Part shown: piece after piece, positions 8,472 through 20,676 of the stretch
Layout: every line of letters begins with the position of its first letter
Numbering within the stretch: the stretch's first letter is position 1
DNA from: Nemertoderma westbladi
Taxonomy: Eukaryota; Xenacoelomorpha; Nemertodermatida; Nemertodermatidae
Direction: 5' to 3'
Assembly: GCA_032718475.1 (NCBI GenBank)
Contig: JAUCBJ010003068.1
Location: 1 to 47,520 of the forward strand
DNA length: 47,520 bases
The notes under the pieces: generated by a model
Databases searched by the model: none
Told to the model about the DNA's origin: nothing
What the model saw: the letters and a program-made list of their open reading frames with translations, nothing else
Program-made: the position numbers and the translations under genes

Positions 8472-10500
8472 ATGAATTCATTAATACTATTCTACAGTAA
8501 GGGAGATGAAATATAAATAGGATCTATTAACAATCAATTAAGCATATCCCAGACAGGCCCACTTATTGATAGCACACCTACAATTGGGTGCCATTTTTCG
8601 TGAATTTGTGTCAGCCTATTATTTTTTTTGGCAGCTTCAACTTCATACCCACAGTATGAATCCTAACTAGCCTAGATATTAGACCATTATATTGTTAATG
8701 TAGGATTTTGTTTGAATTTTTCACAGACTATGTAGTATTTACCTATAAGAAAAAGTAAGTCAACTAAAGGGTTTGGCGTTATGATCAAGCCTAAAATAAA
8801 GTTAACTTTGTTAAATACAGATATAGTCTTGTTTTTCCAGGCACCATGATTTAACATCTTGCAAAAATGATTTTGTTTTTTCACAATCCCATAACAGATG
8901 TAGGATTGTCTCTTCATGTCTATTACATATTTTCTGGGTAGTAAAAATACTAGCTAGTAAATAAACACTAGCTAACATAACAAAATATATCTACTAATGT
9001 TCTAGAACATTCAACAATATAAAAAAAAACAAAAAACAATAAAAAGTGACAGGTATAAAAAATGGCAGGGGGCGTCGACAGGGCGAAGTAGTAGGCTACC
9101 GCTTTGCTTTATACACATGGTATTAAATATACAGTTAACTACCGGTTGTATTCTGGAACACCCTATGGCAATGGAAACAAATCACTCTAGCTCTAAATAG
9201 GGAATCAGGCAAACACAATCCACACCGCCACTACAACCACTGGCATCTTAGCCTTGTACTACTGTACTGTTTTTACTATTGTATTGGTATTACTTTGTGC
9301 CTACTGTACTGTTAGTACCTCTCATTCCAAGATCATTTAGAGAGCGACACATAAGACACAATCACAGGAACTCGGTTGGGCTTTTAGATCCATATTCTGT
9401 ATGATGCTTCCATGTATGCTGTAGTACATAGTAGGCCGTTAAACCATTTATATTTGTTGTAAGTCACTTTTTTTTGTCAAAATCGTTAACAAGTTTGACA
9501 AAAATAACGAACCTGTCTTTAGACTGGGTAGTTCTTGTCAAGAGTTGAGCCGTTCAAAAACACGATGTGGCTATGTATGTGTGTATACCATCCAATATCT
9601 CAAAAACTCAAGCAGTTACGCAAAAATTGTAAACGCGATTATTTATCAATTAGTATCTAGTTGTTGAATAAAAAAATTGGGAACGATTCGATGTGCGATA
9701 TTCTAAATATTAGCATACTATCAACATTATGGAACGCGAAATTAAATACCCACAACTACACTTTTACAGCTGAACAATATTTCTCTACTTATTGTCAATT
9801 GGAGTTACCTATATTAATTATATCGTTAATTATTGTTCTACTGTATGTCTATTCAGTCAGTTAGACTAATGTCAAGCAATACATCATTTATATATCGTTA
9901 TAATACTGTCATCAACTCAGGCTAAGCGCAATTATAATGTAAAGGCTTAGTAGGAGGATATATCTGGGACGTTTACAACAGCTGTTGATTAAACTAACAA
10001 AACCAGAAAACTGAACCAGGGTGGCTGCCAGCCGGGTACCAACGGCTGTTGGGTAGACTTAATGGAAGATTTCACAAATTTTCATAGGGGGCTTGTATGT
10101 ACTATTATTAATATATTGTTATATTGGTTGCTCCGATGTTTTTATTAGGCTAACTGAGGATGTATTAGGTATAAATAATTCGTATTCTTTATTTTATTTA
10201 TCTAATACAGAAAGACCCCTCCTCAGAATAAACTGCTCTTTGGGACCGTTTCCCAGGTTACGGATATGGATAACATTTCATACATCGCAGTTATTGTGAT
10301 TATGATTTGTTTGCCTAGGCGAATGTGTATTACATTAGATGGGAGGCAGTTTTGTGGTTGATGCAAGTCATTCTTGGTTTGCATCTTCCAATCCCATCTG
10401 TTTCTTGGAGTCAGTTTAAGACAGGTTCGTTTAGCCATCTTGGTGGCGTTCTAGTAATAACTTTGCATTTAAATAGATAATAGATTATAGATTAAATAGA
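8472..10500. other. Intergenic, no supported gene
   Basis: AT-rich. A half-copy of the TTCTAGAA foldback arm is at 8942-9025. A 67-codon frame (9661-9864) begins at a TTG, ends in a hydrophobic stretch (IISLIIVLLYVY), and lacks splice or family support, so it is not called. The other short frames here show no domain, codon bias or homologous motif that I can recognise. Confidence 0.6.
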
Positions 10501-10504
10501 TAAT

Positions 10505-10735
10505 TTCTAATACTAGCTAGTTTTTGCAAATTTTTTTCTAAATGTTAGGACACGTGTTAGCTATCAATTTTGATAAATATTTTTGTTCTAGAGCACATTT
10601 TTTTGTTGTTCTAGAACACATTTTTTATACTAGCTAGATTTTTCAACCTTTTTTTATATATGTTATAGAACACGTGTTATTTATGTTATCAATTTTGATA
10701 AATATTTTTGTTCTAGAACACATTTTTTTCTAGGA
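10505..10735. repeat. ~120-bp tandem duplication with TTCTAGA and CACGTG
   Basis: Two imperfect copies of a module containing TACTAGCTAG, ACACGTGTTA, TATCAATTTTGATAAATA and TTGTTCTAGA (starts about 10505 and 10627). It shares the CTAGCTAG and TTCTAGAA motifs of the foldback family at 5.5-7.3 kb. Confidence 0.65.
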
Positions 10736-10967
10736 CATTTTTTTGAAAAAATACCATGCTACTGTCACAAGGTGAAATACCGATATTTGTTCAAGAAAAA
10801 AACCTCATGATAAAAGCCTTTTTATATGAAAACATTTGGTCAAACTATGGGTACCCAAGGTATAGTAATGCCTGTATTTCACTATGGAAGAAGCTTCGAT
10901 GGACGATATTTATGCTGAAATAGGCCCAGATAAAAGTGAGAGAAGACTCACAACAAATAAAACAACG

Positions 10968-11081
10968 TAAGAGGTGGCAAAAAGTTACATTTTTTGACTT
11001 GCTCTCTTATTTGTCTCGCTACGATCGCCAAATAATAACGCTCGACAAAAGAAGCCACTAGCATTTTTTTGCCACCACTTA
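10968..11081. mobile_element. Short foldback, TAAG-GTGGCAAAAA ends
   Basis: Left TAAGAGGTGGCAAAAAGT (10968-10985) and right TTTTTTGCCACCACTTA (about 11065-11081) are inverted, and inner segments around CGCTACGATCG and AATAATAACGCTCG also partially pair. Its ends resemble the hairpin at 5271-5311, and both are followed by ACTTAAATA-like sequence. No coding capacity. Confidence 0.6.
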
Positions 11082-11310
11082 AATACTGTATGTAGTTATT
11101 AAAACCTCTAAGCAAAAATCCCACCATCACTCACCACACCCCCCTCCTACCTTCATTCACTCAAACAATTGCACAACAGACATTATCCTAACACAAAACA
11201 CAACCACAGAGCTATGAAGGAACACTGAAGGAAAAATGCCAGGACTTTATGTAATAAACTGAAAGGTTCATAAGGTAATGTCTTACTGGACCGCAAACAA
11301 AAGATACTTA

Positions 11311-12040
11311 TTAAGTGGGGGTAGTCGAATTTTTTGAAATTTTTTTTATTGTTTCATGAAGATTTCAATCATTACGCGGTTTCGAAATACCACTTTTGTT
11401 TTCGAGATATTGGGCTTTTTTTACTACTTGCACTTTTCGTACTGGTACCATAACAAAATTTTTAAAATCTCAGAGATTTGTTAACTTACGCCAATTTTAA
11501 TTCTTGTGAGGTTTTTGAAGTACGTGAATCCGATGGTTGCACTTTTTAAAAAATCTGACTAAGAGTTGACTGTTTTTCTTTTACACTTCGTACTTTTCGT
11601 TCTATATCAAAATTTCAAACACATGGACAAACAGAAAAACATACACACAGCCTAGATTTAGCCATACACAACAATGACTTTGGAAATTAAATCTACGACA
11701 CGGTAGACCCCCATAACGTAAATTTTAGCTGCAGGTGTGATTTATTATAATGGAACGGACATCTGATTGACAAACAGACAGACACACAGACCGACAGACA
11801 GACAGACAGCCCCGATCCCCCCAAACATACAAAATGACATCAGAAATAAAATCTCCGACCCAGTAAACCCCATTAACGGAAATTTAAGCTAGGCGTTGCG
11901 ATATATTATAATTTGACGGACAACTAGCAGACAGACACAGACAGACTAGATTCCGCCAAACTCAAAAAAAGACATGGGAAATTAAATCTTCAACCCGGTA
12001 TACACCCATAACGCAAATTTTGGCAAATTCCCCCACTTAA
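11311..12040. mobile_element. TTAA-ended non-autonomous element, 730 bp
   Basis: Begins TTAAGTGGGGG and ends CCCCCACTTAA, exact inverted ends including TTAA, the target of piggyBac-type transposases. Subterminal segments (GAAATTTT and AAATTTTGGCAAATT) are also loosely inverted. The right half (about 11665-12020) contains three diverged ~130-bp tandem modules. These have the order AATTAAATCT, CGACCCGGTA, ACCCCCATAACG, TTTATTATAAT and (CAGA)n, with a GACA/CAGA microsatellite at 11775-11810. No transposase frame. Assignment to piggyBac rests only on the TTAA ends. Confidence 0.6.
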
Positions 12041-12291
12041 CAAGAAGACCCAGGAGAAGGACACCCAGAAGGTAGGAAAACAGAGTTCATAGAACTCTTC
12101 CGATTCAATGTCCAGGAATGTTTATTCACAGTTGTCATGGAGATGGTCCACACTACAGTACATGCGTGTGTAGAGTGGAAAGAGGTACAGGTTTTAGCTT
12201 TTCTGAAAATAATTATTTAAAACAATACTACTGTACCTAAGGGAGATAATCTGGGCAGATAGATGATTGCTGTTAAGATTATGATCCCTCT

Positions 12292-12785
12292 TGTGACGGG
12301 ATCCCCGAGTTGGCGAGGTAATCCCTTTTGGGTTTTGTCTTGGTTTGATACGCGTCGCCGCTTCCGCTTACTGTGGCTGAAAGCTGAATGACTGAAGGCC
12401 GAAGGCCGGTATAATAAGGGAGTTTTGGTGTTAAAGTCGTTAATCTCTGATTAATATAGATACCGGTAATAGAGCACAAGTACAAAGCGGTTGGTGACGA
12501 TGATGGTTGAACACCATTCGACTTCTATACTGCATAAACCAACTGAAGGCACAATTAACGGGTAACGGTTATATATAATTACTAAACATGGAATATTGCT
12601 ATCTACAGTTTGGCCTGGCCAATGAATGCGCATTAATCAGATGGTAAATTGCACCACCATTGGCTACTCTCTTTCCTGGGCCAATATGATAGCTTCTGCC
12701 CTGAGATGAGCAAGCATCTATCCCAATGTATATTGCCTCTATTGTGTTGGTATCCGATATTATATTACTAATATTGGATAGCCAA
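12292..12785 (-). mobile_element. BEL/Pao 3' LTR (minus orientation)
   Basis: Read on the minus strand, this aligns colinearly with the plus-strand LTR at 18245-18776. Shared blocks in order are the TATAATATCG hairpin region, AGGCAATATACA, GCGCATTCATTGG, TATATATAACCGTTAC, AATTGTGCTTCAGTTGG-type, ATAGAAGTC, GCGACGCGTAT and a terminal CCAACTCGG...CGTCACA. It ends in CA at 12292. Its place downstream (in minus sense) of the gag/protease frames at 15.2-17.0 kb fits a 3' LTR. It is clearly diverged from the plus-strand copy, so it is older or from another subfamily. Confidence 0.75.
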
Positions 12786-14265
12786 CTGTAATTGGTAAAT
12801 CGCCACTTTCCCCATTTTCCGCTGGGTGGTGCAGCGAATTGGATCCGCTAACACTCCCCCCCCCATGCTATCTTCCCGGTGAGAAGATAGCATCAACCTC
12901 TAGTGTGCTCCAATTCCGCTGGAATCCAATTTAGTATTGGATGTGGGGTGGAATTTTCTTCTTGGGGCCAGTTTTCTAGGCTGGTCCCTCTGGGTCTGTT
13001 CTCACCATCCTTGGTACATCTGCGAGCTAAGTTGTACTAAGGCATCTGGCGTCTCTGTTTTAGACGATCGCCCTTTCTCCTCACTCAATTTTCTTCCCCG
13101 GACACTGTCGTCCAACCTCCTCACCCCCCCTCTCACCTCACTAGTCCCATAGGACTCATCCTCCACACTGCTCTCCCCCACACTTGGATCTCACACTCCT
13201 TACCGTTTCCCCAAATTCTAGCACCTCCTCCCCATGCTCCTCTCATACTCAACTCGTTTTATTCTCACTCTACACTCCTATTGGGATCCCACGATCTTGC
13301 ATACATGCGCTATATATGCGGTAAGTGGGTCCTTGTCTCGTCCTCCCGTTTCAGTCAATTAGTTCCCAGTCCCAGTAGCTAATTGGAAAAGGTTCTTTCT
13401 GACTATAGTACATCATACGATGGTAATATTATCACACTACGATTTACTATTCTTATAAATCTTATTTATATTATTCATAATTAGGACGGGGACATTTTAC
13501 TTTAGTCTACAATTCCGGCGCTGCCTTCCAGGCATCCTGATGTTTTCCCGTCAGTATATGACATCAGTGAATAACATCTAAAACGTCGGTCTAGAACTTT
13601 TAGAACTTTCTCTTTTATCTTCGTCCTGGCTAGGACGCTCCCTGCCATCCTGTTTGTTCTTAATCGCGGATGTACTTGCTGCGACGGCTTGAGTGCGGTT
13701 GTTATCATCTCTCAATAATGCTTCGCTGGTGGTCCCATCAAGTGTCCCTCATACCCATACCCCCAGTTGCGCCCCTGGGGACGTTTCTTATTTTGCAGGA
13801 CATGAGCACTCATAATAAATCCCAAACTCTGCCCTGTTGTTCAATGACCACACATCCAGGTGTCACTGGTTAATGGTGATCCCTCCGTGCAGTGCGGTTG
13901 TTGTTACCTCCCATCAGCATGGTGGGCGAATGGCAATTTCCTCCCTGCCAACCAAGGTTTTCCTTTATATGGACATTCCACCTCTTTATGACATAGTCGT
14001 GGAGGAGTCTGCTGATCGTTTTATCCACCTTTACCCAGTGTCCCATTGATCTCCACTAGCCGTTACTTCTGTCACTGCTTCTCCGCCATCCCAATCTCTC
14101 ATCAGACTGATGGTGCCTTGGTAAGGCTCAGTATGACAAGAGACGACCAATTCTACCGGAATCAGTGTTAATATCTGAGATGGCCTACCCCTTTCTACTC
14201 TCTCTCCCATGTGTTCCCTTAATTTGTCCATTAACCCTTAATCATGACTCTAGCTAAACTATACA
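12786..14265 (-). mobile_element. Decayed BEL/Pao internal region, no RT or integrase seen
   Basis: Lies between the 3' LTR and the last open BEL-linked frame. Reverse transcriptase, RNase H and integrase should be here, but no YxDD-type motif or integrase zinc finger is visible and frames are short. The region is too short for the ~3 kb normally needed. A perfect 11-bp hairpin sits at 12865-12893 (ATGCTATCTTC / GAAGATAGCAT). Deletion plus decay is the simplest reading. Confidence 0.5.
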
Positions 14266-14393
14266 TGGTCCCATTGACCCGGCTTTAGTATTGGTCCCAT
14301 TGACCCAGCGTAAGTATTGGTCCCACTGACCCGGCTTAAGTATTGGTCCCATTGACCCGGCGTAAGTATTGGTCCCATTGACCCGGAGTAATT
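14266..14393. repeat. 26-bp tandem repeat, five copies
   Basis: Five copies of a 26-bp unit (TGGTCCCATTGACCCGG followed by CGTAAGTAT, with single-base variants) start at 14266, 14292, 14318, 14344 and 14370. It lies inside the decayed BEL internal region. Confidence 0.9.
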
Positions 14394-14486
14394 ATGTTTT
14401 TATTTTATTATTTTTATTTTATTTTCGTGGGAAGGGTGTATCGCCCCCCATTCCCACCCCCTCAGTCCAACGTATTGGACGACTCA

Positions 14487-15347
14487 TCAACCTAAGGGCA
14501 ATTCTTCCAGCAGGCAACTCTCCCACTGCCCCTCTGTAGGTCCTCTTATTCTTCGCCACACTCTCCTTGTCAATCCTAACTCCATCGGATCTGACCCTCC
14601 CTTCTCCTCCACCCTAAGATCGGATCTTTCCGTCACCCCACAGAATTCCTCATCGCCCCCTGGTGGCAAAATGCCACCTTTCGTCTTGTCGTCACTTGGT
14701 GACAGGATGCCACCCCTCATTTCATCGTCACTGGTACATTCCACCTCTGCTGGCCTCCCCCTCAATATGTGCGCCGGCATTAAAGCCTCCGATGACCCTT
14801 GGTCATCATTTGGTATGCAAAATGGAACATTTAATGCCCCCTCGCAATCTGCCAGCCCCATGTCCAACACGTCTCCTCTAACTTCCCCATTCCCATCACC
14901 CTTCGTCATCGGCTCCTCTCCCTTTGGATTAACCCTCTTATATCCTTTCCCTTTCCACCTTATCTTCTTATTCGATACCAGGGGTATCTGTATACTCCTT
15001 ATTTGGATCGGCGTCTCTTCCATATATCTCTCCAGATATCTCGCCGTCCAATCTTCCCCATCCTTGTACCAATACTCGCCAGGAACATCCGTGTTCCATC
15101 CCATCACCTCTAGGTCCTCTGTGTTGAACCCATTCTCCTCCGCCCACTCCCTTGCTGTTGCTTCTCGTCCTGACTCCTCTATTGACGGTATCTCTTTGGA
15201 TTCGTCCCCCACCCTTTCCTCCATACGTGGTTCCACGTCCATACCTGCCCCTGTCTCCTGATATCCTTCCCCGGGCCGCTTCTCATATCCCCATCGCCTG
15301 TCTTCGACTTCAGCTCTACTTCCCCAATGGTACCAGACAGCATGCAT
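14487..15347 (-). pseudogene. BEL-linked ORF of unknown role
   Basis: A 286-codon frame overlaps the 3' end of the protease-like frame in another phase. It is Glu/Gly/Asp-rich, with an internal near-repeat of GGIL-P-DD type (about residues 210-240), and has no recognisable domain. Position suggests a protease-RT linker of the element after a frameshift, but it could also be a chance opening in GC-richer DNA. No RT motif follows its stop. Confidence 0.35.
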
Positions 15348-15838
15348 CCAGATGTTTCGGGTGTGTTAAATGGAATGCTGGACTTAATAGGCCCAGTAAG
15401 CGTCCATCCAAATGGCATTAGGATCGCCACTGGGTCTCGCTCCTTGTCCCTCCCAAATATCGTCTCTAGCCTCTCATGGGCTGTCGGGCATTCCATCCCG
15501 AATATCAGAGATACCTTCGGCACATCGAGGTCTGGTGTCGACAGGTCAATCGAGTCCAGGTGCCGATATTGCTCGATTTCTATCTTCGTTGGCTGCCTGG
15601 CATTGATGTTTTTGGATTGAGTGATACGTATAGGGTCTATAGTCGCTCCGTAGTTGGAACCTGGAGTTATAGCCCCTATCCGACACCTTCCTGTTCTCGA
15701 CAGAATTTCATCCTTGGCGGATATGGTGGTAACCGCCATCTTACTCGACCTCGTCTTTAATTGTAGCCTATCTGCCACCCAGCTTTCCATCAACGTGAAT
15801 GCTGAAGACGCGAAGACGTGAAGATACCAATAGCCCAT
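15179..15838 (-). pseudogene. BEL/Pao protease-like domain (DUF1758 type)
   Basis: A 219-codon frame overlaps the gag frame by 71 bp in another phase. The middle part (about residues 100-150) has the order DVPKVSLIFGMECPTAHE, then DPVAILMPFGWTLTGPI. This matches the conserved end of the retropepsin-like domain of BEL/Pao elements, where a strand-turn ending in GW-L-GP is diagnostic. Near the N-terminus, where the catalytic D-S/T-G should be, I see FASSAF followed by MESWVADRL, so the active-site Asp is not evident. Together with the frameshift from gag, this indicates a dead copy. Confidence 0.7.
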
Positions 15839-17047
15839 TCTCTCCCATTATTCTTACTGGCACCACTCCCAGTAACACTGTTCCTCGCTTCTTTAATCTT
15901 CCAGTCGTACTTGCCACCATTGTTTGGCCTCCAGTCTTATTGGTCTCAGCGTATCTCGGTGGATGTTCTTGACACCTATCCTTCCTATGTCCTCCCACCG
16001 TGCATCTGTGACATAATCCAAATCTCCCTGCATAAGCTAAGCTATCTTCTTTCAGCAATGCCTGCCACTGGTTGCAATCGATGGTTTTATGCATCATATT
16101 TCTATGTAGTTGACACCAGTAGTTTGGATTATAATGCTTTCTGTATAGCGTCTCGCGTAATTCGTCCAGGTCTGACTCGGATTGTTTATTGTTTTGGTTG
16201 CATATACCCGTATCCGGGGTGTTGTTTCCTCCATAGCCACCATAGTTGTTCTGTGGACTAGTAGTCCCCTCAACGGTTGCATATGGCAACGATTGCCTCG
16301 CTTCCAGAAGTGCATCTGCAGCACTGTGTTCCGCTTTAGGTCGGCTGTATTCCGCTTTCAGTACCTTACTGGGACTCTCGTCGCTGTACACTGGATCCGT
16401 TATCAACTCGGCTTCGTAGTTAAGGAAGTTCGACATCTCTTCTATCCCTGGCTCTGCACCCTTCTTCACTCGGGTGGAGAAAGCGATCTTTCTCCATTTA
16501 TTCCTCAACCATATCGGTAGTGCCTGCGCTATGCTCGTGATGTTACTTGAGGCATTAAGTTCGTATGGTGCTTCTAGCATCTTTAAAACTATCATTGCCT
16601 TCTCTACTTTGTTGGCGAAGGCTTTGATACTAACAGGGTTATCCGCGAGTCTGCCTGATGTTATTCCCCTCAAGGTTTGTTGGATAATCTTCGCCGGATG
16701 GCCAAATTCCCTATCCAGGGCTCTCCATGCTGTTGTAAATCCTCCTTCGATTCCCCGATATTGCCTCACAATATCATAGGCTGGCACCCCTGTATAGACT
16801 TGTAGGTACTTAAGGCACTCCGCTTGCGTGAGATTCTTCGTGAGAATCTCATTGCTGTACATCCTCTGGAACTGTAGATATTCTTCTGGCTTGCTACCAT
16901 CAAACTTAAAAGGCTCCTTGGGTTGGGTGGCAGCTCTATTCTAGTTTTTAGCGTGTCGATGAGTGTCGCCATTCCCATCGCTTGAATTTCCAGTGCGCTT
17001 GACAGTATGGATGATTCGAGGCTCCTTTGATGTTGACTGTGCTTCAC
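15768..17047 (-). pseudogene. BEL/Pao gag (DUF1759 plus CCHC), frameshifted
   Basis: The main frame 15768-16862 continues upstream, past its first Met, through a FKFDGSKPEEYLQF motif. It then breaks near 16920, where the frame starting at 17047 takes over the N-terminal part. The DUF1759-type core shows YLQVYTGVPAYDIV and AKIIQQTLRGI, as in other Pao gags. Around residue 280 of the 364-codon frame is a CCHC knuckle with C-x2-C-x4-H-x4-C spacing, preceded by a CQLH...H...C segment. Gag would package element RNA in cytoplasmic particles. The upstream end stops at ~17050, where plus-strand LINE sequence begins; no 5' LTR is joined to it. Confidence 0.8.
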
Positions 17048-18240
17048 CTCTTGGGTTCATCGACTTTCCAAACGGATTTCGACCAAGTAGATCAACAATA
17101 GCTCAGATACTTGCACTATGGAGACTGATTGAAGGAATTAAGTCAAAGAATCTCCCCGCAGTCATGACTTTTGTGGACTTCAAGAAGGCATTCGACTCCA
17201 TCCATAGAGGTCCTTGAAATCCTAAGAGCTTATGGAATACCAGAAGGAATTGTTGTTGGCATTGGATTGTTATATTGTTACACTGAAGCGCAGGTACTCT
17301 CACCAGATGGTGAAACTGAGTTTTTCTCAATCCTGGCTGGTGTACTGCAAGGTGACACATTAGCTTCATTACTATTTGTAATTGTGCTGGATTACGCAAT
17401 GAGGACGGCCATAAAGAATGAAGATCCGGGATTCACACTTCAAGAACGCAGAAGTAGTAGATATCTGGGAACTACAGTCACAGACACCGACTTTGCGGAT
17501 GACATCGCCCTGCTCTCTAATACCCTAGCAGATGCACAGCTTCTACTAAATAAAGTGGAGAGGGCTGCTAAGGAGGTTGGATTGCATATAAATGCTACCA
17601 AGACCGAATTCATGACCTTTAATGTTGATGGTAACTTGACAACCATTGATAATAATCATCTAAGGAAGGTCGACGACTTCCAGTACCTTGGATCATGGAT
17701 AGAGAGTAGCAAAAATGACATAGAACTTAGGAAAGCAAAGGCTTGGGTAGCTCTACCAAAAATGGATACCATCTGGAAATCAGATCTCTCCAGGCACCTG
17801 AAGACTAAGTTCTTTCGAGCCACAGTGGAAAGTGAATTTTTTTACAGGGTGAGACCTGGACACTGACTAAATTACTTGAACAACGAACTGATGGTTGCTG
17901 CACAAGACTTCTAAGGGCAGCCCTAAACATAAGCTGGAGACAACACATGACAAACGCCGAGGTTTATGGTACAATACCACCTGTATCAACCCCCCTCCAT
18001 GAACGCAGATTAAGATTCAGTGGGCACTGCTGGCGAAGTAAAGACGAGGTCATACCAGATCTACTTTTCTGGCAACCAACTCATGGAAAGCGTAGTCGTG
18101 GACGACAGGCCATAACATATATAGATCAACTTGAAAGGGATACTGAACTTGGGAGAAACGAAATTGCGACAACTATGGAGAATCGGGAAGCCTGGAAGGA
18201 TCTCATTTCCACTGTCCGAGTTCTTTCGACCTAGTAGTAG
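17048..18240 (+). pseudogene. LINE reverse transcriptase remnant
   Basis: Three phase-shifted segments: to 17217 (GFRPSRSTIAQI then FVDFKKAFDSIHRG, RT fingers and motif A), 17171-17866 (GVLQGDTLASLLF, motif B; FADDIALLS, motif C; then VDDFQYLGSWI) and about 17866-18234 (post-RT C-terminus with RRLRFSGHCWR, THGKRSRGR and a final stop). Frame breaks lie near 17210 and 17850. No endonuclease is present, so the copy is 5'-truncated, as usual for target-primed insertion. Motifs fit APE-type LINEs of the RTE/CR1 groups; I cannot fix the clade. The 3' end abuts an LTR at 18245. Confidence 0.8.
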
Positions 18241-18244
18241 AAGT

Positions 18245-18776
18245 ATGCGATATTACCAATATAATATCGCAGATCAAAGGCACCAAGGCAATATACAATG
18301 CCAGCTAGAGAGAGAGAGATGCCAGCACATTAGCACATCAAAGGGGGAAGCTAGCATAGGGCCAGGGGAAAATAGGGACTGGCTGGAGAATAGATCAACC
18401 AATGATAGGGCGGCTTACCATCAATTATCGCGCATTCATTGGTAGGCGAAACCTCGGTAGGAATGTGTATCCCATGTAATATATATAACCGTTACTCTGT
18501 TAATTGTGCTTCAGTTGGCTACATTGAGTGTAGAAGTCAGACGGTTTTTAACCGTCGTCGCTGTCATTATTACTGCTATTATTGTATTAGACTGAATGTG
18601 CTTATCTGATATTACGAACAACAATAACTATAAACTCAGTTATTTCACCAGCCTTTGGCCTTTCAATTTCACCACAGCCATTCAGTAGCCTAGCAAACGC
18701 AGCGACGCGTATTCTCCATACGACTCAAACACACACACACTGGTCGGGATCTTTTGCCAACTCGGATTTCATCACA
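18245..18776 (+). mobile_element. BEL/Pao-family LTR (left, plus)
   Basis: Starts TGCGATATTACC and ends ATCACA. It matches the LTR at 12292-12785 (inverted) along its length, and 20692-20970 over its 3' half at high identity. Contains an initial hairpin (GCGATATTA / TAATATCGC), a stem-loop GACGGTTTTTAACCGTC at about 18539-18555, and a (CA)n run near the 3' end. The TATATATAACCGTTAC segment around 18480 could serve as core promoter (inference). Confidence 0.75.
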
Positions 18777-20676
18777 GTTAAAAACCCACGATGAGAGACA
18801 ATGTGATCCGGGATAACTGAGACAATGACATGCCAACATGAGGGAATGAACACCCCAGAGTTCGGAGAAGGGAGAGAGTCTGCCGCGCACCCCAAGCGAT
18901 AGAGATGCGACAATTTGAGAGGTGGCGACGAGGCGGTACCGGCCCGCCACACCGGATTCGCCAAGGAACGACGGTTCAGTTGTCGAGGAGGAGGGCGGAT
19001 GGGTACGAGGAAAGGACACGAGTCGAGACGGGACGGGAGCGGCGAGAGGAGTACTGGAGTCACCAGCCAACCAGCGGCTGAGGCTGCGAGCCGCCCACTG
19101 AAACAGCAATGGCGGGGCCGACGATACTATGCCGGATGAGTTGAGGAGGGCAAGGAGTTCAGGAGGAGGATGTTGGGATGAGCGATCCCCCTATGACGCG
19201 GATAGAACACTACGAGAAGGATCCTTAAAGACGCCAAGACAGGAGGAAAGGTAGACAAGCCCAAGTTACGCCGCAGACTCAGTGAGTGTGATAAACATTC
19301 TCACTACCTAGTCCGATTTGGGCAGGGGGAATTAGAAAATGAGAGGATGAGAGGGGTCGCCACAGAACTGTTTGAATTGTAGCGATCAGTGGTAATGCCA
19401 TATGGTGTAGTGTACATAGGGCCTCATCTAGTAGATGCGTGGGGGATTAAGTTAGTGGGATGGGTGGGTTCAAATGACGCCAAACCCGAGGTTAACCCGG
19501 AGGATTCAGTGTCATCCGTTAGAAAATCCACTAGCAGGCATGATAAAATTAGTAAAACCAGCAGGCGACAGGAGTCCGTCGTAACCGAAAAGTCCGCTAC
19601 ACCCTCCGCGAAAGCAAGAAGGGTGTCAGAGATAGATCTGGCATGTCAGTTCGACATGGTCTCATTGGACCAAAGAGAATTAGAGAGACAGTTAGACAAG
19701 GGAACTGCGCTGTTAGAGAGGGAGAGGGAGCTAGCGAGAGAGAGTAAAGAGAGGGCCGAGAAGGTGGCGAGAGACTATAGAGAGTGGGGGGAGAGGGAAA
19801 TGAGTGAGTGTAGAGAACGGTAGGAGACGGAAAAGAGTGAGCGCAAAGAGCTGGACATGAGGGAGGCAGAGAGGGTTGTGAGGGAAAAGAGTGAACGCAA
19901 AGAGCGGGACGCGAAGGAGACAGAGAGGGTTGAGAGAGAAGTGAGGGAGTGCAGAGAACGGGAGGAAAGGGAAGTGAGAGAGCGCAGAGAACGGGAGGAA
20001 GGGGAGATTAATGAGTACAAAGAGCGAGAGGCGAGGGAGGCAGTGTTAGCCGATCAGAGTATTAGAGAGTACAGGGAAAGGGAGATGGCTGGTAAGAGAA
20101 TGCGGGATGATATGCATACCTGATGGAGGGGGTTAATGCAGTATCAGGCGAAACAGAAACGCCGGTTAGAACTGGCGAAACTGGGTCTTTTCAGAGAGCG
20201 AAGCTGGTTCGGGAAGTATTTATGAGGAACCAGGGGTGATGGAAACTTTTGTTAATACTCCACTTACAGGTACCGGATGACAAACACAGAACTGGTGTGA
20301 CCGGACGAGTGGGGGACGGGGGGGGGGGGGGGGGGGTACGTATATGACAATACGTTTAGTGGGAACGTTAATACTAATAATACCGTAGTTGATAATTCTA
20401 ATAATAACGAGGGCACTTTTCTTACAGGAAATAATGTTTTGGTAAATAATCTTAATATTGGCGCGATAAATAATTCAAATAATTTAAATAATAATAACGT
20501 AATAAATAACAACGGTGAACAAAATAATTTAAATAATAATGATGAAGGGTTAAGTAATAATATAATAAATAACGGTGGTGAAAGTAATGAGGGTATAATT
20601 AATATAAACGATCGTGGAGTAAATAATTCGCCTGACGGAGGCCTACAAGGCCGCGCAGAAATGCGGGGGGAACTGA
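18777..20676 (+). mobile_element. LTR-element internal part with coiled-coil gag-like frames
   Basis: Frame 19389-19823 (144 codons) has a basic Ser/Lys-rich middle and then a highly charged Arg/Glu coiled coil. Frame 19857-20123 continues the coil after a TAG at about 19821. Charged coils of this kind precede the DUF1759 core in BEL gags, so this looks like the N-terminal gag piece missing from the minus-strand copy. After a G19 run (20318-20336) comes an Asn-rich frame to 20686. No protease or RT follows, so the unit is defective. The region 18800-19380 has no convincing frame. Confidence 0.5.

Noticed and set aside
9661-9864. Small membrane protein gene (67 codons)
   Set aside because: Non-ATG start, AT-rich, only one weak hydrophobic stretch and no family motif or splice support.
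14663-16779. Plus-strand frames opposite the BEL gag/protease region
   Set aside because: They are antisense shadows of the minus-strand DUF1759, zinc-knuckle and protease-like frames.
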